Below are positions 45,287 through 54,572 of a stretch of 64,000 bases of DNA, one piece after another. Source of the DNA: Bacteroides ovatus (GTDB taxonomy: Bacteria > Bacteroidota > Bacteroidia > Bacteroidales > Bacteroidaceae). Location: NCBI RefSeq assembly GCF_001314995.1, contig NZ_CP012938.1, positions 806,001 through 870,000 of the forward strand, given 5' to 3'. The notes under the pieces are model-generated. The model was not told the origin of the DNA and searched no databases. It worked only from the letters and a program-made list of their open reading frames with translations. The position numbers and the translations under genes are program-made. Within the stretch, counting starts at the first letter, position 1. Every line of letters begins with the position of its first letter.

Positions 45287-45532
45287 TAATTTTGCGGAGT
45301 GCCCTGAAAGGGCTTAATTATATAGCGTAGGGCAACGCCCTACGTAAAAACGACAATCTGAATTTGCGCCCTGAAAGGGCATAATTGTATACAGTTCCGC
45401 CCTTTCAGGGCTTGTGGCTGGTGTGTCTTTTTCGTAGGGCGTTGCCCTACGCTATATAATTAAGCCCTTTCAGGGCACCCCAATAAATATATAATTGTAA
45501 GGCTTTCAGCCTAACTGCAAAATTCCCATTTA
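45281..45532. repeat. Nested palindromic element R2 (inverted copy of R1)
   Basis: About 252 bases, beginning at the stop codon of the DUF5703 gene, matching the reverse complement of R1 (6287-6533) throughout. Its outer arms, 45299-45344 and 45433-45478, are perfect 46-base inverted repeats. A short tandem duplication of the outer edge (AAATTCCCATTTAAC) follows at 45529-45553. R1 differs mainly by a three-base loss in its right arm, so R2 looks closer to the intact form. Confidence 0.88.
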
Positions 45533-45578
45533 ACCGCTAAATTCCCATTTAACGAATGAAATATATAAATAAAGAATT

Positions 45579-48233
45579 ATGAATAAAAGACCATTTATCA
45601 TCTTATCAGCTTTTCTATTACTGTTCTCTTTGATAGAAAAAGGGCAGGCTACAGAAACTTACCGTCCCGAGACATCGGTTGCCGGATTCATCCAGCTTCC
45701 CGGTAGCGGGCGACAAGTCTATAATTTCAATCCGGGATGGCACTTTTTCAGAGGCGATGTCCAGGGAGCAGAAGCGGTAAACTTTGATGACCGTTCCTGG
45801 AACGTCGTTTCCACCCCTCATACCGTAGAGTTGATGCCGGCCGAAGGAAGCGGATGCCGCAATTATCAGGGACCGGCCTGGTACCGTAAACACTTTGTCC
45901 TCCCCGCTGAAACAAAAGGGCAACGGGTGGTGCTTCATTTTGAAGCAGCTATGGGCAAACAGATTCTTTATCTGAATGGTAAACGCATTCAGGAACATCT
46001 GGGAGGTTATCTGCCTTTTACTTTAGACTTGACCGCCAATGGTGTACAGGCTGGAGACTCCTGTCTGCTTGCTGTTTTCACGGACAACAGTGATGACAAA
46101 TCCTATCCTCCCGGAAAACGTCAATATACATTAGACTTTGCTTATCATGGGGGCATTTACCGTGATGTATGGATGATTGCCAAATCTCCGGTAGCTATTA
46201 CTGACGCTATCGATTCACAAACCGTTGGCGGTGGAGGTGTATTCGTTCATTTTGATAAGATCAGTGAAAAGAGTGCGCAGGTATATGTAAACACCGAAGT
46301 TCAGAATGACGACGCCCGTTCCGAGTCAGTCACTGTAGAAACGACTTTGACAGATGCGGATGGAAAAGTAATCAAACGCAGTTCAGGAAAACTTTCTTTA
46401 AAGCCGGGAGAGAAAAAATCCATCCGTCAACAGATGGAAGTAAAGAATCCTACTCTTTGGTCACCGGACACACCTTATTTATATAGAGTACAATCACGTA
46501 TTAAAAAAGGAAATAAATCCATTGACGGAGGCATTACCCGTGTCGGTATTCGTCTGGCAGAATTCCGTGGTAAAGACGGATTCTGGCTGAATGGCAAACC
46601 TTTCGGACAACTGGTAGGAGCCAATCGCCATCAGGATTTTGCATACGTAGGCAATGCCTTGCCGAACTCACAGCAATGGCGTGACGCCAAACGTCTGCGT
46701 GATGCCGGATGTACCATTATTCGGGTAGCCCACTATCCCCAAGACCCTGCCTTCATGGATGCCTGTGACGAGCTCGGCCTGTTTGTGATTGTCGCTACTC
46801 CGGGATGGCAGTACTGGAACAAAGACCCGAAATTCGGAGAGTTGGTTCATCAGAATACCCGCGAAATGATTCGTCGTGACCGTAATCACCCTTCCGTATT
46901 GATGTGGGAACCCATCTTGAATGAAACCCGCTATCCGCTCGATTTTGCCTTGAAAGCTCTTGAGATTACCAAAGAAGAATATCCCTATCCGGGACGTCCG
47001 GTAGCTGCTGCCGATGTCCATTCTGCCGGAGTGAAAGAGCATTATGACGTTGTTTATGGCTGGCCGGGTGATGATGAAAAAGAAGACAAACCGGAGCAAT
47101 GTATCTTTACCCGTGAATTCGGAGAGAATGTAGACGACTGGTATGCTCACAACAATAATAACCGTGCCAGCCGCAGTTGGGGAGAACGCCCGTTACTAGT
47201 ACAGGCTATGTCCTTGGCAAAGAGCTATGACGAGATGTACCGCACGACCGGTTTATTTATCGGTGGCGCCCAATGGCATCCGTTCGACCATCAGCGTGGT
47301 TACCATCCGGATCCTTATTGGGGCGGTATTTATGATGCTTTCCGTCAGAAGAAATATGCGTATGAAGTATTTCGCAGCCAGTCGCCGGCCAGCCTCCAAC
47401 ACCCATTGGCAGAATGTGGCCCGATGATATTCATTGCTCATGAAATGTCACAGTTCTCCGATAAGGACGTAGTTGTATTCACAAACTGTGATTCAGTCCG
47501 TCTTTCTATTTATGATGGAACGAAAACCTGGACGAAACCGGTGGTACATGCCAAAGGGCACATGCCGAATGCTCCCGTTATATTCGAAAATATCTGGGAC
47601 TTTTGGGAAGCACGCGGATATAGCTATACACAAAAGAACTGGCAAAAAGTGAACATGGTTGCCGAAGGAATCATCGACGGAAAAGTGGTATGCACTCAAA
47701 AGAAAATGCCTTCCCGACGTTCCACCAAACTACGCCTTTACATAGATACTCAAAAAGTGAACCTGGTAGCTGACGGTTCCGACTTTATCGTCGTAGTTGC
47801 TGAAGTAACCGATGATAGTGGAAATGTGCGCCGTCTGGCAAAAGAGAATATCGTTTTCACGGTAGAAGGTGAAGGAGAAATCATCGGAGATGCTACTATT
47901 GGCGCCAATCCCCGTGCGGTGGAGTTCGGCTCTGCTCCGGTGTTGATTCGTTCTACCCGGAAAGCCGGAAAAGTTAAGGTGAAAGCCCACGTACAGTTTG
48001 AGGGCACTCAAGCTCCGACAGCTACTGAAATTGAACTGGAAAGCGTTCCTGCAGAACTCCCTTTCTGCTATGAGGAACAGGCTTATGAAATACAAAGGAC
48101 AACACCGTCCACTCTTAATGCACCCCCGGTCAAGGGATCATCTGAAGGAAAAGTACAACTGACAGAGGAAGAACGCCAACGGGTGTTGGATGAAGTAGAA
48201 CGTCAACAGACTGAATTTGGAACTGAAAAATAG
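45579..48233 (+). CDS. GH2 glycosidase, secreted (third stand-alone GH2)
   Basis: An 884-residue GH2 enzyme with signal peptide ending near KGQATE. The domain order is sugar-binding (about 45-205; NYQGPAWYRKHFVLP, AYHGGIYRDVWM), Ig-like (about 210-325), barrel with acid/base Glu449 (PILNETRYP) and nucleophile Glu513 (TREFGENVDD), then two beta domains resembling DUF4982 and an Ig-like Big domain (EVTDDSGNVRRLA). The C-terminal 35 residues are charged. It follows R2 and lacks a clear promoter, so it is probably the last gene of the GH106 operon. In the remembered RG-II locus it matches about BT0983, near an alpha-L-arabinopyranosidase; the sugar is not readable here. Confidence 0.85.
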   Translation: MNKRPFIILSAFLLLFSLIEKGQATETYRPETSVAGFIQLPGSGRQVYNFNPGWHFFRGDVQGAEAVNFDDRSWNVVSTPHTVELMPAEGSGCRNYQGPAWYRKHFVLPAETKGQRVVLHFEAAMGKQILYLNGKRIQEHLGGYLPFTLDLTANGVQAGDSCLLAVFTDNSDDKSYPPGKRQYTLDFAYHGGIYRDVWMIAKSPVAITDAIDSQTVGGGGVFVHFDKISEKSAQVYVNTEVQNDDARSESVTVETTLTDADGKVIKRSSGKLSLKPGEKKSIRQQMEVKNPTLWSPDTPYLYRVQSRIKKGNKSIDGGITRVGIRLAEFRGKDGFWLNGKPFGQLVGANRHQDFAYVGNALPNSQQWRDAKRLRDAGCTIIRVAHYPQDPAFMDACDELGLFVIVATPGWQYWNKDPKFGELVHQNTREMIRRDRNHPSVLMWEPILNETRYPLDFALKALEITKEEYPYPGRPVAAADVHSAGVKEHYDVVYGWPGDDEKEDKPEQCIFTREFGENVDDWYAHNNNNRASRSWGERPLLVQAMSLAKSYDEMYRTTGLFIGGAQWHPFDHQRGYHPDPYWGGIYDAFRQKKYAYEVFRSQSPASLQHPLAECGPMIFIAHEMSQFSDKDVVVFTNCDSVRLSIYDGTKTWTKPVVHAKGHMPNAPVIFENIWDFWEARGYSYTQKNWQKVNMVAEGIIDGKVVCTQKKMPSRRSTKLRLYIDTQKVNLVADGSDFIVVVAEVTDDSGNVRRLAKENIVFTVEGEGEIIGDATIGANPRAVEFGSAPVLIRSTRKAGKVKVKAHVQFEGTQAPTATEIELESVPAELPFCYEEQAYEIQRTTPSTLNAPPVKGSSEGKVQLTEEERQRVLDEVERQQTEFGTEK

Positions 48234-48333
48234 TACGATAAAAGTGATTAGCAGGTTAGTAATAAGTGATTAACAGGGTGATCTGCCAACTTGTTTTTTA
48301 TATGTTACTAAAGCACTATTCAAAAAAAAAGAC

Positions 48334-48341
48334 TATCTTTG
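48334..48341 (+). promoter_or_regulatory. -7 box of the HTCS gene
   Basis: TATCTTTG, 29 bases before the ATG at 48371, matches TAnnTTTG. GAGTAC follows immediately, but no CGTC stands at the spacing seen in the ECF-type sites, so the HTCS gene appears to use the housekeeping sigma factor. Confidence 0.65.
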
Positions 48342-48370
48342 AGTACATTTAATTCCAATTATAGCTATCA

Positions 48371-51300
48371 ATGAGAAAACGGAATATTCTAATACTATTA
48401 CTATCCATGATAGGCATGTATGCTTTTGCCTATCCAAATATGATTGTAGAACACTACACGGCTGAACGTGGTTTGCCTAATAATATCGTAAACTGTACAT
48501 TAAAAGGACAAGACGGATTTATCTGGTTCGGTACCTGGTATGGACTATGCAGCTTTGACGGAAGTAAATTCCGTTCCTACGATAATCATGACGGCTTTTA
48601 TTCCACAGACATTCCGCCGCGTAAAATTCAGCGTATCGTAGAAGATAAGAATGGTTTTCTGTGGATTAAGACTATCGACCGTAAACTCTATCTGTTCGAT
48701 AAACGGCATGAGAGCTTTCATGCCGTCTACGATGATGTGAAAGAATATTCCGAGAACATTCAGATTATCAAGATTCAGACGACCGAAGACGGCGACGTAT
48801 TGTTGCTGACAAAAGATAAAAGCCTTTTGCGTGCGTACACCGACAAGGAAGGTAAAATAACGATGAAACAATTGCATGATTCGCGTCCTAACGTGAACGT
48901 GTACGACATGCGTTTGAAACACAACATATTCTGCGAAACAGCCGAGTTTATCAATTGGATCGGTATGGATTATCAGATTCTGTCCCTACGGAAAGGGGAA
49001 GCGCTGAAAGACAAACCTGCCGACTTTATACAGAAAAAAGTATCTGCTAACCCGGATCAGTTTACTTGTGCCTCTTATAATTCTAAATTCTTATGGTTGG
49101 GAGACAAGAAAGGTCACATTTATAGCATTGATCCGCAAAACGGAGTTGTCAACCGTTACGAGATACCGGAAATCAAACAGCCGGTTTCTAATCTGCTGGT
49201 AACGGAATCCGGTCTGATGTACATTACCACCAACGAAGGAGCATACGAGTACAATATCGGCTACAAGCAGTTGACCAAGCTCCCCTTTACCATCCCCGAA
49301 AAAGACAATGGAATTATATTCTATGATAAATACGATAAGGTATGGTTTCAGGAAGGCAACCAGGCATTGACCTATTATGATCCCCTGAACAGGAGCCACC
49401 ACCGCTTTACATTCCCCAATCAGAACGCAATCGGCAATTTTGAAATGCAGGATGCCGGCGAACAGGGCATGTTCTTTATGACTCCGGGAGGGGAAATTCT
49501 TCTATTCGATAGGGAGAAACTGGAAATGACCCGTATCAACCAATTGAAGCCTTTCTCCGACGATCTTCCCAATCAGCTTTTCTTCCATCTTCTGCTGGAT
49601 AAAGATGGTATCCTTTGGTTGGCATCTACAAGCAGCGGAGTATATAGGCTTAACTTCCCCAAGAAGCAATTCCAACTGCTGACAGAAGTTTCTCCATCTC
49701 CGGTAGTGCCCGAAAGATCGACTTCCTGGAATCAGGGAATACGTGCTCTCTTCCAAGCGCAAAATGGGGATATTTGGGTAGGAACCCGCTGGCAAGCTCT
49801 GTATCGCCTGGATCGTAACGGACAAGTGAAACAAATCTTCTCGGATAAGAACTATCTGTTGGGAGCCGTATATCATATTATGGAAGACAAAGACGGTAAT
49901 CTTTGGTTTTCCACCAAAGGAAACGGGCTTGTCAAAGCCGAACCGGACATGAATTCACCGCACGGGTTGCGTTTTACCCGTTATATCAATGACCCCAAGA
50001 ATCCGAATTCTATCAGTAACAACGATGTGTACTTTACTTATCAGGACAGCCAGGGGCGCATTTGGGTAGGATTACTAGGAGGAGGTCTGAATCTAATTTC
50101 CGAAGAGAACGGAGCAATTACCTTTATCCATAAATACAATGGCTTGAAACAATATCCTGCATACGGTCTATATATGGAGGTACGTACCATGACGGAAGAT
50201 GAAGACGGACGTATTTGGGTAGGAACAATGGATGGCCTGATGTCTTTCGACGGACATTTCACTGCCCCCGAACAGATCCAGTTTGAAACGTACCGACAGG
50301 TCAGCGAAAATTCAAACGTAGCGGATAACGATATTTATGTACTCTACAAAGATACTGATTCGCAAATCTGGGTAAGTGTATTCGGAGGCGGTTTGAATAA
50401 ATTAGTCCGCTATGATAAAGAAAAGCGTGAACCGATCTTCAAATCATACGGCATACGCGAAGGAATGAATAACGATGTAGTCAAATCCATCGTAGAAGAT
50501 AAAAACGGTAACTTGTGGTTTACAACGGAAATTGGCTTGTCCTGCTTCAATAAGGCTACCGAACAGTTTCGCAACTACGACAAATACGACGGTTTCCTGA
50601 ATGTGGAATTGGAAGAGGGGAGTGCCCTCCGTACCTTGAATGGAGATTTGTGGATTGGTACCCGGCAGGGAATCCTGGCATTCTCTCCCGACAAACTGGA
50701 AACATTGCATACGAACTACGATACACGTATTGTTGACTTTAAAGTTTCCAACCGCGATCTGCGTAGTTTCCGCGAATGTCCGATCCTGAAAGAATCCATC
50801 ACATACGCCAAAGCAATCGAACTGAACTACAATCAATCCATGTTCACGATTGAATTTGCTGCATTGAATTTCTATAATCAAAACCGGGTATCTTATCGAT
50901 ATATACTTGAAGGATATGAAAAAGAATGGCATTATAACGGAAAGAACCGTATCGCTTCTTATACCAACGTACCTCCCGGAGACTATACATTCCGTGTAGA
51001 AACCGTAGATGAAGCCAATCCGGAGCTGGTTTCCAACTGTACATTGGCTATTACTATCCTTCCACCGTGGTGGTTGAGCTGGTGGGCAACCCTTATTTAT
51101 GTAATTCTAGGTTTGGCAGCTCTCTATTTCAGCCTGCGCCTGGCTTTCTTCATGCTCAAAATGAAGAATGATATTTATATCGAGCAAAAGGTATCGGAGA
51201 TGAAAATCAAGTTCTTTACCAATATCTCCCATGAATTGCGCACTCCTTTGACATTGATAAAAGGTCCGATACAGGAACTAAGAGAACGCGAAAAGCTCTC

Positions 51301-52801
51301 TCCGAAAGGATTGCAATATGTGGATCTGATGGAGAAGAATACCAATCAGATGCTGCAATTAGTGAATCAGATCCTTGATTTCCGGAAGATTCAGAACGGC
51401 AAGATGCGTTTGCATGTGTCATTAATTGATTTTAATGAAATGATAGCTTCTTTCCAGAAAGAATTCCGGGTACTTTCCGAAGAAAACGAGATCAGTTTTA
51501 CTTTCCAGTTGCCGGATGAACCGATTATGGTATGGGCGGACAAGGAGAAAATGAGCATTGTTATCCGCAACATCATATCCAACGCATTCAAATTCACTCA
51601 TTCCGGAGGAAGTATTTATATAACTACCGGATTGACGGACGACGGTAAACGTTGTTATGTACGGGTGGAAGATAACGGAGTAGGTATTCCACAAAATAAA
51701 CTGACCGAGATTTTCGAACGCTTCTCGCAAGGAGAGAACGCGAAAAACTCCTATTATCAGGGCACGGGTATTGGATTGGCACTTTCAAAAGAGATCGTCA
51801 ATCTGCATCATGGACAGATTCGTGCCGAAAGTCCCGAAGGACAAGGGGCGGTGTTTATTGTGGAACTTCTGATGGATAAGGAACATTACCGCCCGTCGGA
51901 AGTAGACTTCTATGTGGGAGATACAGAGACAGCCCCTGTTTCGGTAGAACAAGATCCCGTTGCAAATGCCATATCCGAAGACGGTACGGAAGAAGAACCG
52001 GAAATCGATGCTTCATTACCGACCCTTCTGTTGGTGGAAGATAACAAAGACCTTTGCCAGTTGATAAAGCTTCAGTTGGAGGACAAGTTCAATATCCATA
52101 TTGCCAATAACGGAGTGGAAGGTTTGAAGAAAGTACATCTGTATCATCCGGATATTGTGGTGACCGATCAGATGATGCCCGAAATGGATGGGCTTGAAAT
52201 GTTGCAATCCATCCGCAAAGATTTCCAAATCAGTCATATCCCTGTCATTATCCTGACTGCGAAGAATGATGAAGGCGCCAAGACCAAAGCGATCACTTTA
52301 GGGGCAAACGCCTACATCACCAAACCTTTTAGTAAGGAATATCTATTGGCACGTATCGACCAGTTGCTTGCCGAACGGAAACTGTTTCGTGAACGAATCC
52401 GTCAGCAAATGGAAAACCAGACGACGACCGAAGAAGACAGCTACGAACAATTTTTGGTAAAGAAAGACGTACAGTTCCTCGAAAAGATACATCAGGTCAT
52501 TGAAGAAAATATGGACGACAGTGACTTTAACATTGACACCATAGCATCCGGTATCGGATTGAGCCGTTCGGCATTCTTCAAGAAACTGAAGAGTCTTACC
52601 GGCCTGGCGCCCGTTGACCTGGTAAAAGAGATTCGTTTGAATAAATCTATCGAACTGATTAAAAATACGGATTTAAGTGTTTCCGAAATTGCTTTTGCTG
52701 TCGGATTCAAGGATTCGGGATATTATAGTAAGTGTTTCCGGAAAAAATATAATCAGTCCCCTCGCGAATATATGAATGAATGGCGGAAAGGAGAGAGATA
52801 A
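48371..52801 (+). CDS. Hybrid two-component system regulator (HTCS)
   Basis: A 1476-residue single-protein sensor and activator in the inner membrane. A signal anchor (about 1-20) precedes a periplasmic sensor built of two seven-bladed propellers (Reg_prop repeats such as DGFIWFGT, DGNLWFST and DGRIWVGT) and a Y_Y_Y domain (about 850-905). One membrane segment lies near 905-930. HisKA with His954 (SHELRTPLTLIKGP), HATPase_c (DNGVGIP, GTGIGLAL), a receiver with Asp1266 (TDQMMPEMDG) and a C-terminal AraC-type DNA-binding domain (about 1370-1470) follow. Such proteins bind an oligosaccharide and switch on their polysaccharide locus. It stands between the GH106 operon and the pectate lyase, so RG-II fragments are the likely ligand (inferred). 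Confidence 0.96.
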   Translation: MRKRNILILLLSMIGMYAFAYPNMIVEHYTAERGLPNNIVNCTLKGQDGFIWFGTWYGLCSFDGSKFRSYDNHDGFYSTDIPPRKIQRIVEDKNGFLWIKTIDRKLYLFDKRHESFHAVYDDVKEYSENIQIIKIQTTEDGDVLLLTKDKSLLRAYTDKEGKITMKQLHDSRPNVNVYDMRLKHNIFCETAEFINWIGMDYQILSLRKGEALKDKPADFIQKKVSANPDQFTCASYNSKFLWLGDKKGHIYSIDPQNGVVNRYEIPEIKQPVSNLLVTESGLMYITTNEGAYEYNIGYKQLTKLPFTIPEKDNGIIFYDKYDKVWFQEGNQALTYYDPLNRSHHRFTFPNQNAIGNFEMQDAGEQGMFFMTPGGEILLFDREKLEMTRINQLKPFSDDLPNQLFFHLLLDKDGILWLASTSSGVYRLNFPKKQFQLLTEVSPSPVVPERSTSWNQGIRALFQAQNGDIWVGTRWQALYRLDRNGQVKQIFSDKNYLLGAVYHIMEDKDGNLWFSTKGNGLVKAEPDMNSPHGLRFTRYINDPKNPNSISNNDVYFTYQDSQGRIWVGLLGGGLNLISEENGAITFIHKYNGLKQYPAYGLYMEVRTMTEDEDGRIWVGTMDGLMSFDGHFTAPEQIQFETYRQVSENSNVADNDIYVLYKDTDSQIWVSVFGGGLNKLVRYDKEKREPIFKSYGIREGMNNDVVKSIVEDKNGNLWFTTEIGLSCFNKATEQFRNYDKYDGFLNVELEEGSALRTLNGDLWIGTRQGILAFSPDKLETLHTNYDTRIVDFKVSNRDLRSFRECPILKESITYAKAIELNYNQSMFTIEFAALNFYNQNRVSYRYILEGYEKEWHYNGKNRIASYTNVPPGDYTFRVETVDEANPELVSNCTLAITILPPWWLSWWATLIYVILGLAALYFSLRLAFFMLKMKNDIYIEQKVSEMKIKFFTNISHELRTPLTLIKGPIQELREREKLSPKGLQYVDLMEKNTNQMLQLVNQILDFRKIQNGKMRLHVSLIDFNEMIASFQKEFRVLSEENEISFTFQLPDEPIMVWADKEKMSIVIRNIISNAFKFTHSGGSIYITTGLTDDGKRCYVRVEDNGVGIPQNKLTEIFERFSQGENAKNSYYQGTGIGLALSKEIVNLHHGQIRAESPEGQGAVFIVELLMDKEHYRPSEVDFYVGDTETAPVSVEQDPVANAISEDGTEEEPEIDASLPTLLLVEDNKDLCQLIKLQLEDKFNIHIANNGVEGLKKVHLYHPDIVVTDQMMPEMDGLEMLQSIRKDFQISHIPVIILTAKNDEGAKTKAITLGANAYITKPFSKEYLLARIDQLLAERKLFRERIRQQMENQTTTEEDSYEQFLVKKDVQFLEKIHQVIEENMDDSDFNIDTIASGIGLSRSAFFKKLKSLTGLAPVDLVKEIRLNKSIELIKNTDLSVSEIAFAVGFKDSGYYSKCFRKKYNQSPREYMNEWRKGER

Positions 52802-52803
52802 CC

Positions 52804-52829
52804 GATTACAAAATGCTTTCTTAATCGTC
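52804..52829 (+). promoter_or_regulatory. ECF-type promoter, site D (pectate-lyase operon)
   Basis: GATTACAAA, 13 bases, CGTC, the same spacing as A, B, C and E. CGTC ends 30 bases before the ATG at 52860. It lies in the 58-base gap after the HTCS gene, and no TAnnTTTG box is present there. Confidence 0.5.
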
Positions 52830-52859
52830 CTTTTAGAAACCTAATTAAGATTCGAAAGA

Positions 52860-54542
52860 ATGAACAACATTAAGAAAGTATTATCAGCGTGGATGCTGGT
52901 TGCCTGTGTACTACCTGTGGCAGCCCAGTATCCTGTAATTCCGGACTCGGTAAAAGCAAGAGGAGCAAAACAAGAAGCGGAGTTTGAACGGAAATCGGAT
53001 GCGGCATGGGAAAAAGCTTTGCCGACAGTGTTAGAAGAAGCAAAGAAAGGTCGTCCCTATAAGCCTTGGGCCTCGAAACCCGAAGATTTGATAAAAAGTA
53101 ATATCCCGGCTTTCCCCGGCGCGGAAGGCGGAGGCATGTATACTCCCGGTGGTCGTGGCGGTAAAGTGATTGTGGTCACTTCGCTGGAAGATTCCGGTCC
53201 CGGAACATTACGCGAAGCCTGCGAAACGGGAGGTGCACGTATTATTGTATTCAATGTAGCGGGAGTGATTCGTTTGAAAAGCCCGATTAGCGTACGTGCC
53301 CCTTATGTAACGATTGCCGGACAAACAGCTCCCGGAGATGGTATTTGCGTCACCGGACAATCTTTCCTGATCGATACACACGATGTTGTGATTCGCCACA
53401 TGCGCTTCCGTCGCGGTGCGCAGGACGTAGCTTTCCGTGATGATGCAGTAGGAGGGAATGCGGTTGGGAATATCATGATTGACCATTGCTCCGCCAGTTG
53501 GGGATTGGATGAAAACATGTCTATCTACCGTCATGTATACAACAGAGGGGCAGACGGACACGGGCTGAAACTTCCGACAGTAAACATTACCATCCAGAAT
53601 TCTATTTTCTCTGAAGCATTGGATACCTACAATCATGCTTTCGGTGCAACCATCGGTGGGCATAACAGTATGTTCTGCCGTAATCTCTTTGCTTCCAACA
53701 TCAGCCGGAATAGTTCGGTAGGTATGGACGGCGACTTTAACTTCGTCAATAATGTTGTTTTCAACTGGTGGAACCGTTCCGTAGACGGAGGCGATCACAA
53801 CAGTTTCTACAATATGATAAACAACTACTTCAAACCCGGTCCGATCACTCCGATAGGTAAACCGATCTCTTATCGTATTCTCAAACCGGAAGCGGGACGT
53901 GACAAAAACAGACCGCTTTCATTCGGAAAAGCATACGTAAACGGAAATATTATCCATGGCAATGCCAAAGTTACAAAAGATAACTGGGACGGAGGCGTAC
54001 AACTTAAAGAAGAGGTGGACGCCGCAAAGTTTCTGCCGCTAATTAAATCGGACGAGGCTTTCAAAATGCCACCGGTAACTGTAATGGATACCAAAAAAGC
54101 TTATACCTTTGTATTAGATAATGTAGGAGCTAATTTTCCGAAACGTGACGCAGTAGATGCACGTGTCATTAAAACCGTACAAACAGGAAAGGCCATTTAT
54201 GCGAAAGATGCACCGGAGTTTGTCTCTCCTTACGTGAAGAGACGGTTACCGGCTGATTCTTACAAGCAAGGTATCATCACAGATATTCGTCAGGTAGGCG
54301 GACTGCCCGAATATAAAGGTGAAGCGGTAGTAGACTCGGACGGCGACGGTATGCCGGATATTTGGGAAATTGCCAACGGATTGAATCCGAATGACCCGAC
54401 CGACGCCAACATGGACTGCAACGGTGACGGATATACCAATATTGAAAAATACATCAATGGTATAGACACCAGAAAGAAAGTGGACTGGACAGACTTGAAG
54501 AACAATTACGATACATTGTCTAAACGGAAAAGTCTGTTGTAA
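52860..54542 (+). CDS. Pectate lyase, PL1-type, secreted
   Basis: A 560-residue exported enzyme with signal peptide ending at PVAAQY. The right-handed beta-helix starts at FPGAEGGGMYTPGGRGG, with GTLREACE, then IRLKSPISVRAPYVTIAGQTAPGDGI and VIRHMRFRRGAQ, typical of PL1 lyases that cleave homogalacturonan by beta-elimination with Ca2+. Near the end, DSDGDGMPDIWE and DMDCNGDGYTN-like loops look like Ca2+-binding dockerin or thrombospondin-type repeats. It would expose or trim the RG-II backbone. It is first in a two-gene operon with the beta-helix protein (30-base gap), driven by site D. Confidence 0.9.
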   Translation: MNNIKKVLSAWMLVACVLPVAAQYPVIPDSVKARGAKQEAEFERKSDAAWEKALPTVLEEAKKGRPYKPWASKPEDLIKSNIPAFPGAEGGGMYTPGGRGGKVIVVTSLEDSGPGTLREACETGGARIIVFNVAGVIRLKSPISVRAPYVTIAGQTAPGDGICVTGQSFLIDTHDVVIRHMRFRRGAQDVAFRDDAVGGNAVGNIMIDHCSASWGLDENMSIYRHVYNRGADGHGLKLPTVNITIQNSIFSEALDTYNHAFGATIGGHNSMFCRNLFASNISRNSSVGMDGDFNFVNNVVFNWWNRSVDGGDHNSFYNMINNYFKPGPITPIGKPISYRILKPEAGRDKNRPLSFGKAYVNGNIIHGNAKVTKDNWDGGVQLKEEVDAAKFLPLIKSDEAFKMPPVTVMDTKKAYTFVLDNVGANFPKRDAVDARVIKTVQTGKAIYAKDAPEFVSPYVKRRLPADSYKQGIITDIRQVGGLPEYKGEAVVDSDGDGMPDIWEIANGLNPNDPTDANMDCNGDGYTNIEKYINGIDTRKKVDWTDLKNNYDTLSKRKSLL

Positions 54543-54572
54543 CCGGATGAAAAGAGATTAAAGTTTATTGTA

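Noticed and set aside
48334..48370. GAGTAC before the HTCS gene as a sixth ECF-type site
   Set aside because: No CGTC stands 19 bases after TAC, and a good TATCTTTG box is present directly upstream.
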